A DNA stretch of 10,859 nt from an uncultured Sulfurovum sp. GTDB lineage: Bacteria > Campylobacterota > Campylobacteria > Campylobacterales > Sulfurovaceae. A model generated the notes under the pieces. It did no database searches. It saw only the letters and a list, made by a program, of their open reading frames with translations, and had not been told where the DNA came from. Made by a program: the position numbers and the translations under genes. The DNA is taken from positions 6,454-17,312 of the forward strand of contig CACVAR010000229.1 in assembly GCA_902727905.1 (NCBI GenBank), written 5' to 3'. Shown piece after piece: positions 4,702 through 10,859 of the stretch; positions within the stretch are counted from its first letter, which is position 1, and each line of letters begins with the position of its first letter.

Positions 4702-7230
4702 TTAGAGTCTTTCTTCACTTAGTGGATAGGCAGCTTTAATAAAGGCATCAGGTATATAAGAACGATATTGTGCTAATTGGGTTTTAGCTTGTTGGAAAGT
4801 TTGTGCATTAAGTGCTAAAGCTTTATAAAGGTTTCCAACTTTGATGACTCTAATGTTATTTTGCATGTTAGCTGGAAAATTAGAAATAATACGATTTACT
4901 CTATTTTGACTGTTTGATGAAGCAAGTTGAATTGAATATACTTTTTGGCTTGTTGGGACACTATATTGTTGAGTAGCTACTGGTGTAGGTTGAACATCTG
5001 TAAAAGTTGTTCCTTCATTGTATTCAACACCTGTGTTTAGAGAACTTAAGTCTACAGAATCTTGTTGATTAAAACTATCCATAATTGATTCACTACGCAC
5101 ATAATTACTTTCATCAGAATAATCAAGAGGAGGTAATGGTGCAGTTACTACAGGTGCTACTGCTGGTGTAGCAACATAGGCAGGAGCAGCTTGAACAATT
5201 GGTCTTGGTTTAGCTTTTGCTTCAATAACTGGCTGGTAGCCTCTCATCGATTCTACATTATCATCTTCAAAGTCATTACCGATGCTTGATGAACCTGAAA
5301 AAGTTTCGTGTCTTGGATTACTAGATTCACCAGTTTCCTCTTCAAGTTGAGCCATAATAATTTTGTTATATTGTTGCTGTACGGATTCAAGTTCAGCTAA
5401 ACGTTCTCTCAAGCTTGTTAAGTCTGAACTCTTTTTAATGATGTACGGCGTAATGTAAATAACGACATTTACTTTAGAAGCTGAATCTCCACGTGAAGTA
5501 AATAGTTTACCAATGATAGGAATATCACCTAGTACAGGTACTTTAGTAACAGAGTTACCATCAGCACTTTTAATGAGTCCACCAAGGATTATAGTCTCAG
5601 CATGGTTAATAATAGCATTGGTTTGAACCGATCTTTTTGTTGTGGTAGGTCTGTCAGCAGAGGTACCAGAACCAGGTAAAATATCTTCAATCGTTGTTTC
5701 AATTTCAAGTGAAACTTTGTCATTAGCAGAAAGTCTTGGTTTAACTTTTAAAGTAATTCCGATGTCTTCACGTGAATAGTTATTCAGAACATTTGAAGCA
5801 CCTTGTGTACTTTGCTGTGATTGCGTTAAGATAGACTGAGTACGACCAACATAAATGGTTGACTCTTTATTGTTCGTTGATAGAACAGAAGGTCTTGATA
5901 AAATTTGTGCAGCACCATTTTGTTTTAATAAATCAACTTGCGCACCCAGTGCAAATACTTTATCCACAGATCCGAACTCAAATGCTCTTTCTGTGGTGGT
6001 AAAGGCATTACCATTGTTGTCAAATTGCGTTTGTTGGTTACCATTTAAGAAGCCAAGCAGTTCACTAGAAAGTGCCAATGCAGGTGCACCAGCATTAGCA
6101 GCTAAAGAGAAAAGACCGTTAGAGGTAATTGATCCACCATTCAGTCCATATTTAATTCCAATATTTTCAGCCAAGTTGGTGTTAACCTCAACTATTTTTG
6201 CTTGGATGTAAACTTGTGACTTTTCAACATCTAATTGTTTAACAGTATCTAAAATATTTTGGTATTGCTCAGCATTAGCAAGGACAATAAGTGCATTACG
6301 TTCTAAATCAGAAGCAATAACAGCTTTTTGTATAGGTTTACCACCTTTACCAGCTGCACCAGTTGGTCCACCTGTTCCTGTCATTTGAGGTACAATTTTA
6401 CTTAAAATCTTTTCCATCTCTTCTACATTGGAGTTGGCTAAAGGAATGACATGCATTTTTTGTAAGTCACCTTCTCCTTCAGTATCAAGTTGTCTAATGT
6501 ATTGCTCTAAACGGTTTACATTTGAAGATTTACCTATTAAAATGATGGCATTTCCTGAGATATCTTGAAGTACATCTACTTTTTCAGAGATAATATCCTG
6601 AGGGAAAAGTGATTTTGCCATGTTTTGAATGTTGGGAAAAACATCTTTTACACGAGCGTTTTCTAAATGTACAATCTTACTTTTTTTAGCTTGTTTACTT
6701 TCAATTTTATCAATAAGGGTTTTGATAGAACGTAAGGTAGAAGGGTAAGCTGTGATTGATAAAAGGTTGTTCTTTTTAAAAGAGACAACTTTAGCACTTT
6801 TATGAAGTAGTGGTTTAATTTTTGTACGAATGACAGCTGCATTAACATTTGAAAGTTGGAAAACAACTGTTTTCATAGTTCTTTCACCAGTATTAATGTT
6901 GTTTGTAACCGGTAAACCTTCTCCAGCTGCTGTAGCAGACTTTACTACTTGATAGTAGCTACCTTTATTAACTAAAGTCATCTTTTTAGTTTCTAAAATG
7001 GCATTTAATAAAGGGATTAATTCATCTTTTTCAACACCTTCTTCGTTTGCTACAAAGTTGATCTTACCTTTTATTTCTCCATCTATTAAAATGTTCTTAC
7101 CTGTAATTTTACCAACCATTTTTACAAAGTCATTCACACTTAAGTTAGCAAAGTTTATGTTTACTTTTTCGGCATGTACCTGAACACTGAATGCTAATAT
7201 TAATATTGCTGCTATTTTACTGAATTTCAT
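4702..7230 (-). CDS. gspD: Type II secretion secretin GspD with C-terminal SPOR-like extension
   Basis: This is the outer-membrane channel of the T2SS, 842 residues. Residues 1-20 form a signal peptide with cleavage after VHA. The periplasmic domains follow: N0 about 22-98 (INFANLSVNDFVKMVGKITG), N1 about 118-177, N2 about 183-250, and N3 about 257-335 with a Gly-rich loop (284-298). The secretin domain spans about 340-600 and includes AQILSRPSVLS (441-451) and the signature VPVLGDIPIIGKLF (564-577). A coiled coil (604-630), a low-complexity Ala/Pro and acidic linker (about 631-760) and a terminal SPOR-like domain (763-842) come next. Ordinary GspD proteins are about 650-700 residues and end in a short pilotin-binding S domain; here about 240 residues follow the barrel region. 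No lipobox is present and no pilotin gene is nearby. GAGGA before the ATG supports the start, which overlaps gspC by 14 bases. Confidence 0.96.
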   Translation of the reverse strand: MKFSKIAAILILAFSVQVHAEKVNINFANLSVNDFVKMVGKITGKNILIDGEIKGKINFVANEEGVEKDELIPLLNAILETKKMTLVNKGSYYQVVKSATAAGEGLPVTNNINTGERTMKTVVFQLSNVNAAVIRTKIKPLLHKSAKVVSFKKNNLLSITAYPSTLRSIKTLIDKIESKQAKKSKIVHLENARVKDVFPNIQNMAKSLFPQDIISEKVDVLQDISGNAIILIGKSSNVNRLEQYIRQLDTEGEGDLQKMHVIPLANSNVEEMEKILSKIVPQMTGTGGPTGAAGKGGKPIQKAVIASDLERNALIVLANAEQYQNILDTVKQLDVEKSQVYIQAKIVEVNTNLAENIGIKYGLNGGSITSNGLFSLAANAGAPALALSSELLGFLNGNQQTQFDNNGNAFTTTERAFEFGSVDKVFALGAQVDLLKQNGAAQILSRPSVLSTNNKESTIYVGRTQSILTQSQQSTQGASNVLNNYSREDIGITLKVKPRLSANDKVSLEIETTIEDILPGSGTSADRPTTTKRSVQTNAIINHAETIILGGLIKSADGNSVTKVPVLGDIPIIGKLFTSRGDSASKVNVVIYITPYIIKKSSDLTSLRERLAELESVQQQYNKIIMAQLEEETGESSNPRHETFSGSSSIGNDFEDDNVESMRGYQPVIEAKAKPRPIVQAAPAYVATPAVAPVVTAPLPPLDYSDESNYVRSESIMDSFNQQDSVDLSSLNTGVEYNEGTTFTDVQPTPVATQQYSVPTSQKVYSIQLASSNSQNRVNRIISNFPANMQNNIRVIKVGNLYKALALNAQTFQQAKTQLAQYRSYIPDAFIKAAYPLSEERL
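4705..4944 (-). other. SPOR-like domain at the C-terminus of GspD (residues 763-842)
   Basis: The segment starts KVYSIQLASS, continues through IRVIKVGNLYKALAL (791-805), then FQQAKTQLAQYRSYIPDAFIKAA. This follows the SPOR layout: a first beta strand with the pattern Y-x-[IV]-Q-[LV], a helix, a strand of the V-x-x-G-x-x-Y-[RK] type, a helix with A-x-x-x-L, and a terminal strand [AV]-[FY]-[IV]-x. SPOR domains of about 70-80 residues bind glycan strands lacking stem peptides. The assignment is by pattern only. Confidence 0.65.
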
Positions 7231-8053
7231 ATTCTAAATCCTCACTTTTACCGTTTCTTTCAACAGTTAATGTTAAATTTTCTAAATCATTTATGTTATT
7301 AAAAAAGCCCATTGCTGAACTTAAGTTTAGTGGTTCTGCATTGACAGCTTTAAGTATGTCTCCACGTTTTAGTCCAAGCTTTTCTATGTCCGAACCTTTT
7401 TTGATAAAGTTTACTTTGAATCCATCAGCTTTACCATTCTTTTTATATTGTGCTAGTCCAACATCTTTCCAAATCTTATCCATATCTTTTGTGTAACTGG
7501 CTAGTAAGTTTTTCGGTATACGTTTAACACCATCTTCTTCTACAATTGTATCTACTGATTTGGATTGGATATTGGGTGTTTTACTTATTTGTTGTTTACT
7601 ATAAGTACTACTTTTAGTGCTTTTAGTATTTTCTAAAGCGAGTTTAAACTCTTCATTATTCTTTTTGAAAAGGGCAAAATTACTACCAGCTGAGATAAGT
7701 TCAAAACCATTAACTTTTTCACCTTTTGATAAGATGGAGCTTTTGCCACTCTTTTCAACAGTAACAACAAGGGTTTCTTTCGAGTTATAAAGTCCTAGGA
7801 GTTTATATCCTCTCATTGAACTTACTTGGTTACTCTTTGGCTTGACTCGTTGTATCGGTGCTATGGCTTTTGATTCATTTGTTAATTTTACACGATAGTA
7901 AAGTTTTTTTGCTGTTGTTGATTTTTGGTACTCTTCACCTGTTGTGGGTAAGAAGAGAAACGAAGTCACAACCCAGATAAGTTTAATAGCAACCATAATA
8001 GATAATAGAAAAATAAAGGTTGAAAGGTATTTAGCATTAATAATTTGTTTCAT
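7217..8053 (-). CDS. gspC: Type II secretion protein GspC (HR domain plus PDZ domain)
   Basis: GspC is an inner-membrane protein that links the inner-membrane platform to the N0 domain of the secretin and takes part in substrate choice. The 278 residues contain a short cytoplasmic N-terminus, one membrane helix (about 11-36) and a homology region (about 78-140, starting SSMRGYKLLGLY and containing LSKGEKVNGFELISAG, the usual GspC beta-domain pattern). A Ser/Lys/Thr-rich linker (about 141-172) precedes a PDZ domain (about 178-278) with GFKVNFI, LKRGDILKAVN and LTLTVERNG. The length and order are normal for the family. AGGA lies about 8 bases before the ATG at 8053. The start overlaps gspN by 17 bases and the end overlaps gspD by 14, indicating coupled translation. 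The GspC-GspD pair is what marks this cluster as T2SS rather than type IV pilus. Confidence 0.92.
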   Translation of the reverse strand: MKQIINAKYLSTFIFLLSIMVAIKLIWVVTSFLFLPTTGEEYQKSTTAKKLYYRVKLTNESKAIAPIQRVKPKSNQVSSMRGYKLLGLYNSKETLVVTVEKSGKSSILSKGEKVNGFELISAGSNFALFKKNNEEFKLALENTKSTKSSTYSKQQISKTPNIQSKSVDTIVEEDGVKRIPKNLLASYTKDMDKIWKDVGLAQYKKNGKADGFKVNFIKKGSDIEKLGLKRGDILKAVNAEPLNLSSAMGFFNNINDLENLTLTVERNGKSEDLEYEIQ

Positions 8054-8555
8054 AAAGCCATCCTTTCTCTTGGTCTTTTTTTAAGAACTTTTTAATACTT
8101 TTTAAATCTTTTGGAACAGGAAATAAAATTTCTATTCTCTTTTTTATAAGTTCTACAGTACCATCAAATACTCCAATTGAACCTTCTCCATTAAGTTTAA
8201 TTTCGAGGGGTTGTATAATGGAGTATACAGCATTGATAGTATTAATCTCTTTTGGAGCCAATCTAGATAATGAATTATCTGTTTTGATGTTATCTATTTT
8301 TAGCGTATTATATAAAAAAAAGAAACTGAAATTGAATTCATCTATGTCAGCTATTTTTGCACTGTCGACATACAGTTTTGCATTTTCAATTTTTATACCA
8401 TACCATGTGTCAGTAATGGTTTCATTTGAAATAACAATCTTATTTTCTTTTAATTTCTTTTCTAAAAAATAATAGAGTTCGACTTTTGGTGCAAAAAGCC
8501 ATAAAAGAATGAGACTTAAGAAAAAACCACCAACAATTCGTTTTACCATTTGCAT
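8037..8555 (-). CDS. gspN: GspN-like type II secretion protein (short)
   Basis: This is a protein of 172 residues with one N-terminal membrane helix (about 7-24) and a periplasmic domain rich in alternating hydrophobic strands (YGIKIENAKLYV, INTINAVYSI, LNGEGSIGVFDGTVEL). The G-x-G-x-I-x-G repeat-like stretch near 124-133 and the end KKDQEKGWLYETNY resemble GspN, a poorly understood accessory T2SS protein with AsmA-like beta structure. It is shorter than the roughly 250 residues of classical GspN. Position is strong support: it follows K, L and M exactly as in the canonical order. GGAG (8561-8564), 5 bases before the ATG, decides for this start over the ATG at 8549. It overlaps gspM by 13 bases. 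The family call is moderate; the membership in the machine is near certain from context. Confidence 0.65.
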   Translation of the reverse strand: MQMVKRIVGGFFLSLILLWLFAPKVELYYFLEKKLKENKIVISNETITDTWYGIKIENAKLYVDSAKIADIDEFNFSFFFLYNTLKIDNIKTDNSLSRLAPKEINTINAVYSIIQPLEIKLNGEGSIGVFDGTVELIKKRIEILFPVPKDLKSIKKFLKKDQEKGWLYETNY

Positions 8556-8959
8556 GTGAACTCCATTGTATATTGATTTTTAGCACTTTTATTAATATTG
8601 AGAAGTACAATTTGTACAGGCATATTGATAAGTTTATTGGTTACTTTACTTAGCTCTTTTCCTGTAAGATTTTTGTAAGAAGCAACAAGTTTTTTAGACT
8701 TCTTTTGAAAAGTATTCACTTTAGAAGAAGGAACAACAGTTTGTAAACTTTTTACTTTATTGGCCAACTGTTTCCCTCCCCATTGGTTTTTAAGGCTACT
8801 AATTGTATTGATTTCTGAAATTTGTTTCTCTATATAGACCTTATTCTGAGCTACATTATTTTGTGCAGAAACTTTGTAAATAAAAGTAAAAAGTGCAAAG
8901 AGAATGGCTACTAAAAGGATTAATTCATTTTTGTAACGTTGAAGTGTCATCATATTCAT
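8543..8959 (-). CDS. gspM: GspM-like type II secretion inner-membrane protein
   Basis: This is a bitopic inner-membrane protein of 138 residues: short cytoplasmic start, membrane helix at about 13-31, a coiled coil (about 35-62, NNVAQNKVYIEKQISEINTI) and a small periplasmic domain ending in the strand pattern QIVLLNINKSAKNQYTMEF, typical of the ferredoxin-like fold of GspM and PilO. GspM stabilises GspL and belongs to the assembly platform with GspL, GspE and GspF. Its sequence is poorly conserved in general, so topology, size and position carry the call. The ATG overlaps the gspL stop in an ATGA arrangement (8956-8959), a classic sign of coupling. GGAG lies about 8 bases before the start. 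Confidence 0.75.
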   Translation of the reverse strand: MNMMTLQRYKNELILLVAILFALFTFIYKVSAQNNVAQNKVYIEKQISEINTISSLKNQWGGKQLANKVKSLQTVVPSSKVNTFQKKSKKLVASYKNLTGKELSKVTNKLINMPVQIVLLNINKSAKNQYTMEFTCKW

Positions 8960-9924
8960 AGGCTCTTCTCCATGTTTACTGTGGTTCCCGAACTGGAGCT
9001 TTTAAATTTTTTAGCTTTTGCACTTTGTAGTACTTGTTTTGATATTTTTGGATCCGAGGTGAGTATATTCGCTTTTATTGTTGATTTTTCTATTTTAAGA
9101 GAACTTAATTCACTTTTAGCAGAAAGTACTTTTGATATATGTTTAATGTTTTCACGTTTTGCTCTCTCTTGTTGGTCAATGGGTTGATACTTTTGAAGAA
9201 TATTTTCTCTTAGCATAGTGGAACCATAGTTAGGATTTTCATCTAAAAGCTCTGTCAGTTTTTGGTTATCGTCATTGATTGATGCATTCACACGGCTACC
9301 TTCTACAATAAAAAGTACGCCTAGAACAAAAAATAGTGAGGATAAAATGATGGTTTCCTTGAGTGATATGAGGGAACTATGCGAAGCACCCATCGAAACA
9401 CCTGTAAGTTTTAATTCTGAAAGGTTTAATGGTTTAAAGTAGACATTCGTATCCATTAAACGTGTAGGTAAAAGTGTTACTATGCCCTCTATGGTTTGTA
9501 GTGCATTTTTTTCACAAAGTTGAACTGGTTCTTCGAGTTCTTTACTAAGTGCTTGTGCAAAATAAATTTTGGAGACTCGATGTTTCTCAATGCCGATGCT
9601 TTTTAAAAATATTTCGATTTCTTCAATATTATAAGCATAGAAACACCAAGCATCATCACATTTTGTGACATGGTACTGATGTTCAATGGAACTGTCGATA
9701 TAATCATCAAAAAGTGCTGCTGCTATTTGTTTTGCTTGGTAGCCAAACTTGATATCAAGTTCTTCACGTATAAAAGTATAAAATTGTGGGGTTAAGATAA
9801 TCTCAACATTCTGTTCTAATGAGACGGGTTCCATATTTCTATGAATAAATAGTCTATTGTTATTTTTGTCCACTAAACTCAAAGTTGCTACTCCTTCCTT
9901 CAATATAGTTAAATTTAAATTCAT
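8956..9924 (-). CDS. gspL: GspL-like type II secretion platform protein
   Basis: Counting from the ATG at 9922-9924 it has 322 residues: a cytoplasmic region of about 185 residues in the place of the actin-like GspE-binding domain (start MNLNLTILKEGVATLSLVDK), one membrane helix (about 191-208, IILSSLFFVLGVLFIVEG), then a periplasmic part with a helical stretch and a small ferredoxin-like end (LKIEKSTIKANILTSDP). This is the GspL architecture, slightly shorter than the roughly 380-400 residues of model proteins. The frame is open to an ATG at 9969, which would lengthen the overlap with gspK to 110 bases; the chosen start has AGG 5 bases before it and still overlaps by 65 bases. Sequence conservation is weak, so the call depends on topology and on the K-L-M-N gene order. 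Its partner GspM follows directly. Confidence 0.78.
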   Translation of the reverse strand: MNLNLTILKEGVATLSLVDKNNNRLFIHRNMEPVSLEQNVEIILTPQFYTFIREELDIKFGYQAKQIAAALFDDYIDSSIEHQYHVTKCDDAWCFYAYNIEEIEIFLKSIGIEKHRVSKIYFAQALSKELEEPVQLCEKNALQTIEGIVTLLPTRLMDTNVYFKPLNLSELKLTGVSMGASHSSLISLKETIILSSLFFVLGVLFIVEGSRVNASINDDNQKLTELLDENPNYGSTMLRENILQKYQPIDQQERAKRENIKHISKVLSAKSELSSLKIEKSTIKANILTSDPKISKQVLQSAKAKKFKSSSSGTTVNMEKSL

Positions 9925-10768
9925 ATTGCCTATTTTGGTAGGCAAAACTCTGTTCACAATGCATGGCATTGAGTGCCTTATTGGCGTATATTTTATTATT
10001 TATAGGTGTGGTAATAGCATTTTCTGCTAAAAATGTAGTTAATGTACTTTCACCTACAACCCAAGAGTCTTGTACTATTTCAATAGGAATATCAAACGCT
10101 GCTGAGATAAACTCAGGTGAAAGATAGTTTCCATCGATTTTTGTTTTTAAATCTACTTTGAGAAAAGAAAAATATTTTTCCCAAGGGACATTTAATACTT
10201 TTTGGTCATCGTATTCTACAGCATAGTCTTGTAAAACTCTATTAAATTGTTGTTTAGAGACTATGCCTTTTTGCCTTTTTAATCTTGACTCATAATCTTT
10301 ATTCTTTAGCTGCTTACCTGTAACGGCTTGCAGTAATATTTTTTCAAGCCCATCTGGGTCTTCTAGGTCATAAAGTTCCATGACATGTCTTAAAACATCT
10401 CGAACTAAGTTGCTTTTTTCTTGAAGACCAGCAGCTTGTTCGCTTGTTAACCAATTAATTGGTGCACCTATCATTAATGCTTGGCAAGTTAAATTAACTG
10501 AAAAACCACTTTTTTCCTCATTTAATGCAAGAGGCATTGTATACATAAGTGTTAGCTTATCACTGTTGTCTGATCCAGCTGGAAAAAAACGCTTTAAAAC
10601 CTCTACAGTATTACCATATAAAAGATTTGCCTGTATAAGAGCTGAGGTCGCTCCAGCATCCTTTTGGACTTTCTCTAAATAGGTAAATGAAACGGCTATT
10701 ATAGACATAATAGAGGCAATTACCATCAAGGTTATAAATAGCGCAACGCCTGTTTTTCTTTTATCCAT
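9860..10768 (-). CDS. gspK: GspK-like minor pseudopilin, first gene of the T2SS operon
   Basis: The protein has 302 residues. Its N-terminus is a prepilin signal: leader MDKRKTG, cleavage expected before Val8, then the hydrophobic helix VALFITLMVIASIMSIIAVSF. Mature position 5 is Ile instead of Glu, as in GspK proteins, which lack the Glu of the other pseudopilins. The large periplasmic part is about 270 residues, much bigger than in other pseudopilins and in the GspK range. GspK caps the pseudopilus tip with GspI and GspJ. The frame is open 10 codons upstream to ATGATG at 10798, but those codons lie at or before the start of a transcript made from the -10 at 10800-10805 and would bury the leader, so the ATG at 10766-10768 is preferred. 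The gene is followed by gspL, as in the canonical K-L-M-N order. Confidence 0.75.
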   Translation of the reverse strand: MDKRKTGVALFITLMVIASIMSIIAVSFTYLEKVQKDAGATSALIQANLLYGNTVEVLKRFFPAGSDNSDKLTLMYTMPLALNEEKSGFSVNLTCQALMIGAPINWLTSEQAAGLQEKSNLVRDVLRHVMELYDLEDPDGLEKILLQAVTGKQLKNKDYESRLKRQKGIVSKQQFNRVLQDYAVEYDDQKVLNVPWEKYFSFLKVDLKTKIDGNYLSPEFISAAFDIPIEIVQDSWVVGESTLTTFLAENAITTPINNKIYANKALNAMHCEQSFAYQNRQYEFKFNYIEGRSSNFEFSGQK

Positions 10769-10799
10769 AATAAAGCTCAATTCAAGTAAAATCATCAAT

Positions 10800-10805
10800 A
10801 TTATA
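10800..10805 (-). promoter_or_regulatory. Candidate -10 element for the T2SS operon
   Basis: A perfect TATAAT lies on the minus strand in the 63-base gap between gspK and the divergent gene. Transcription would begin near 10793, giving a leader of about 25 bases before the gspK ATG at 10768. The -35 region is only AT-rich (no TTGACA-like hexamer). If correct, it drives the whole operon down to the exosortase genes. Confidence 0.42.
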
Positions 10806-10818
10806 ACTAACTTTAATT

Positions 10819-10824
10819 AAGGAA
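10819..10824 (+). promoter_or_regulatory. Ribosome binding site of the divergent gene
   Basis: AAGGAA on the plus strand lies 7 bases before the ATG at 10832. Together they give the only sign in the window of a plus-strand gene. Confidence 0.6.
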
Positions 10825-10831
10825 ATTAACC

Positions 10832-10859
10832 ATGACCCAAGAAATAGGGCTAAAGCCTA
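10832..10859 (+). CDS. Start of a divergent gene cut by the window edge, product unknown
   Basis: Nine codons (MTQEIGLKP) and one further base are visible, with no stop. The AAGGAA site at proper spacing makes this a credible true start. The fragment is too short to recognise a family. It is divergent from gspK, with 63 bases between the two start codons, so the two genes share one regulatory gap. Confidence 0.55.

Noticed and set aside
4716..4718. GTG as an alternative start of gspE
   Set aside because: No ribosome site precedes it; ATGATG at 4700 with a purine-rich leader, one base after the gspD stop, is better.
5243..5260. Pentapeptide SMRGY occurring in both GspD (residues 661-665) and GspC (residues 79-83)
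   Set aside because: Five residues in a low-complexity linker can match by chance, and the flanks do not align.
5855..6211. Plus-strand open frame of 118 codons inside gspD
   Set aside because: It lies wholly opposite a conserved secretin region, has no family resemblance and no ribosome site of note; it is a shadow of the coding frame. The same holds for the other plus-strand frames inside gspE, gspC, gspN, gspL and dapF.

Overview
The window is AT-rich and almost fully coding. It looks like a chromosomal segment of a Campylobacterota (epsilonproteobacterial) species, probably an environmental genus such as Sulfurimonas, Sulfurovum or an Arcobacter relative. The reasons are the low GC, the short 249-residue DapF, a PEB4-like periplasmic peptidyl-prolyl isomerase, and promoter candidates that have a good TGN-TANAAT extended -10 but no clear -35. 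The genus is an inference. No RNA gene, CRISPR array, insertion sequence or prophage signal was seen.

Layout: apart from a 28-base start of a divergent gene at the right edge (10832 onward, + strand), every gene lies on the minus strand, so the reading order is right to left. A tightly packed type II secretion (T2SS) operon runs from 10768 to about 2579 in the order gspK-gspL-gspM-gspN-gspC-gspD-gspE-pseudopilin (GspJ-like). Junctions are overlaps of 4 to 65 bases or gaps of 1 base, which suggests one translationally coupled transcript. Two exosortase/archaeosortase-family genes follow (2113-2574 and 1457-1981). They are about 60% identical to each other, and each keeps the Cys-Arg-His residues of the family. 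The first sits 4 bases after the pseudopilin stop; the second follows a 131-base gap and appears to have its own promoter. Then come dapF (lysine/peptidoglycan precursor synthesis) and the N-terminal part of a SurA/PpiC-type chaperone gene cut by the left edge.

How the parts work together: GspE (ATPase), GspL and GspM (inner-membrane platform), GspC (link to the secretin), GspD (outer-membrane channel) and the GspK- and GspJ-like minor pseudopilins make most of a secretion machine. The platform protein GspF, the major pseudopilin GspG, GspH/GspI and the prepilin peptidase GspO are not in the window and must be encoded elsewhere if the machine works.

Two features stand out. First, paired exosortases sit at the end of the T2SS operon, which suggests that some T2SS substrates carry a C-terminal sorting signal cut by these membrane enzymes, comparable in concept to the rhombosortase/GlyGly-CTERM/T2SS link known in other proteobacteria. 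Second, the secretin has a long C-terminal extension ending in what reads as a SPOR (peptidoglycan-binding) domain, which could anchor the channel to the cell wall.
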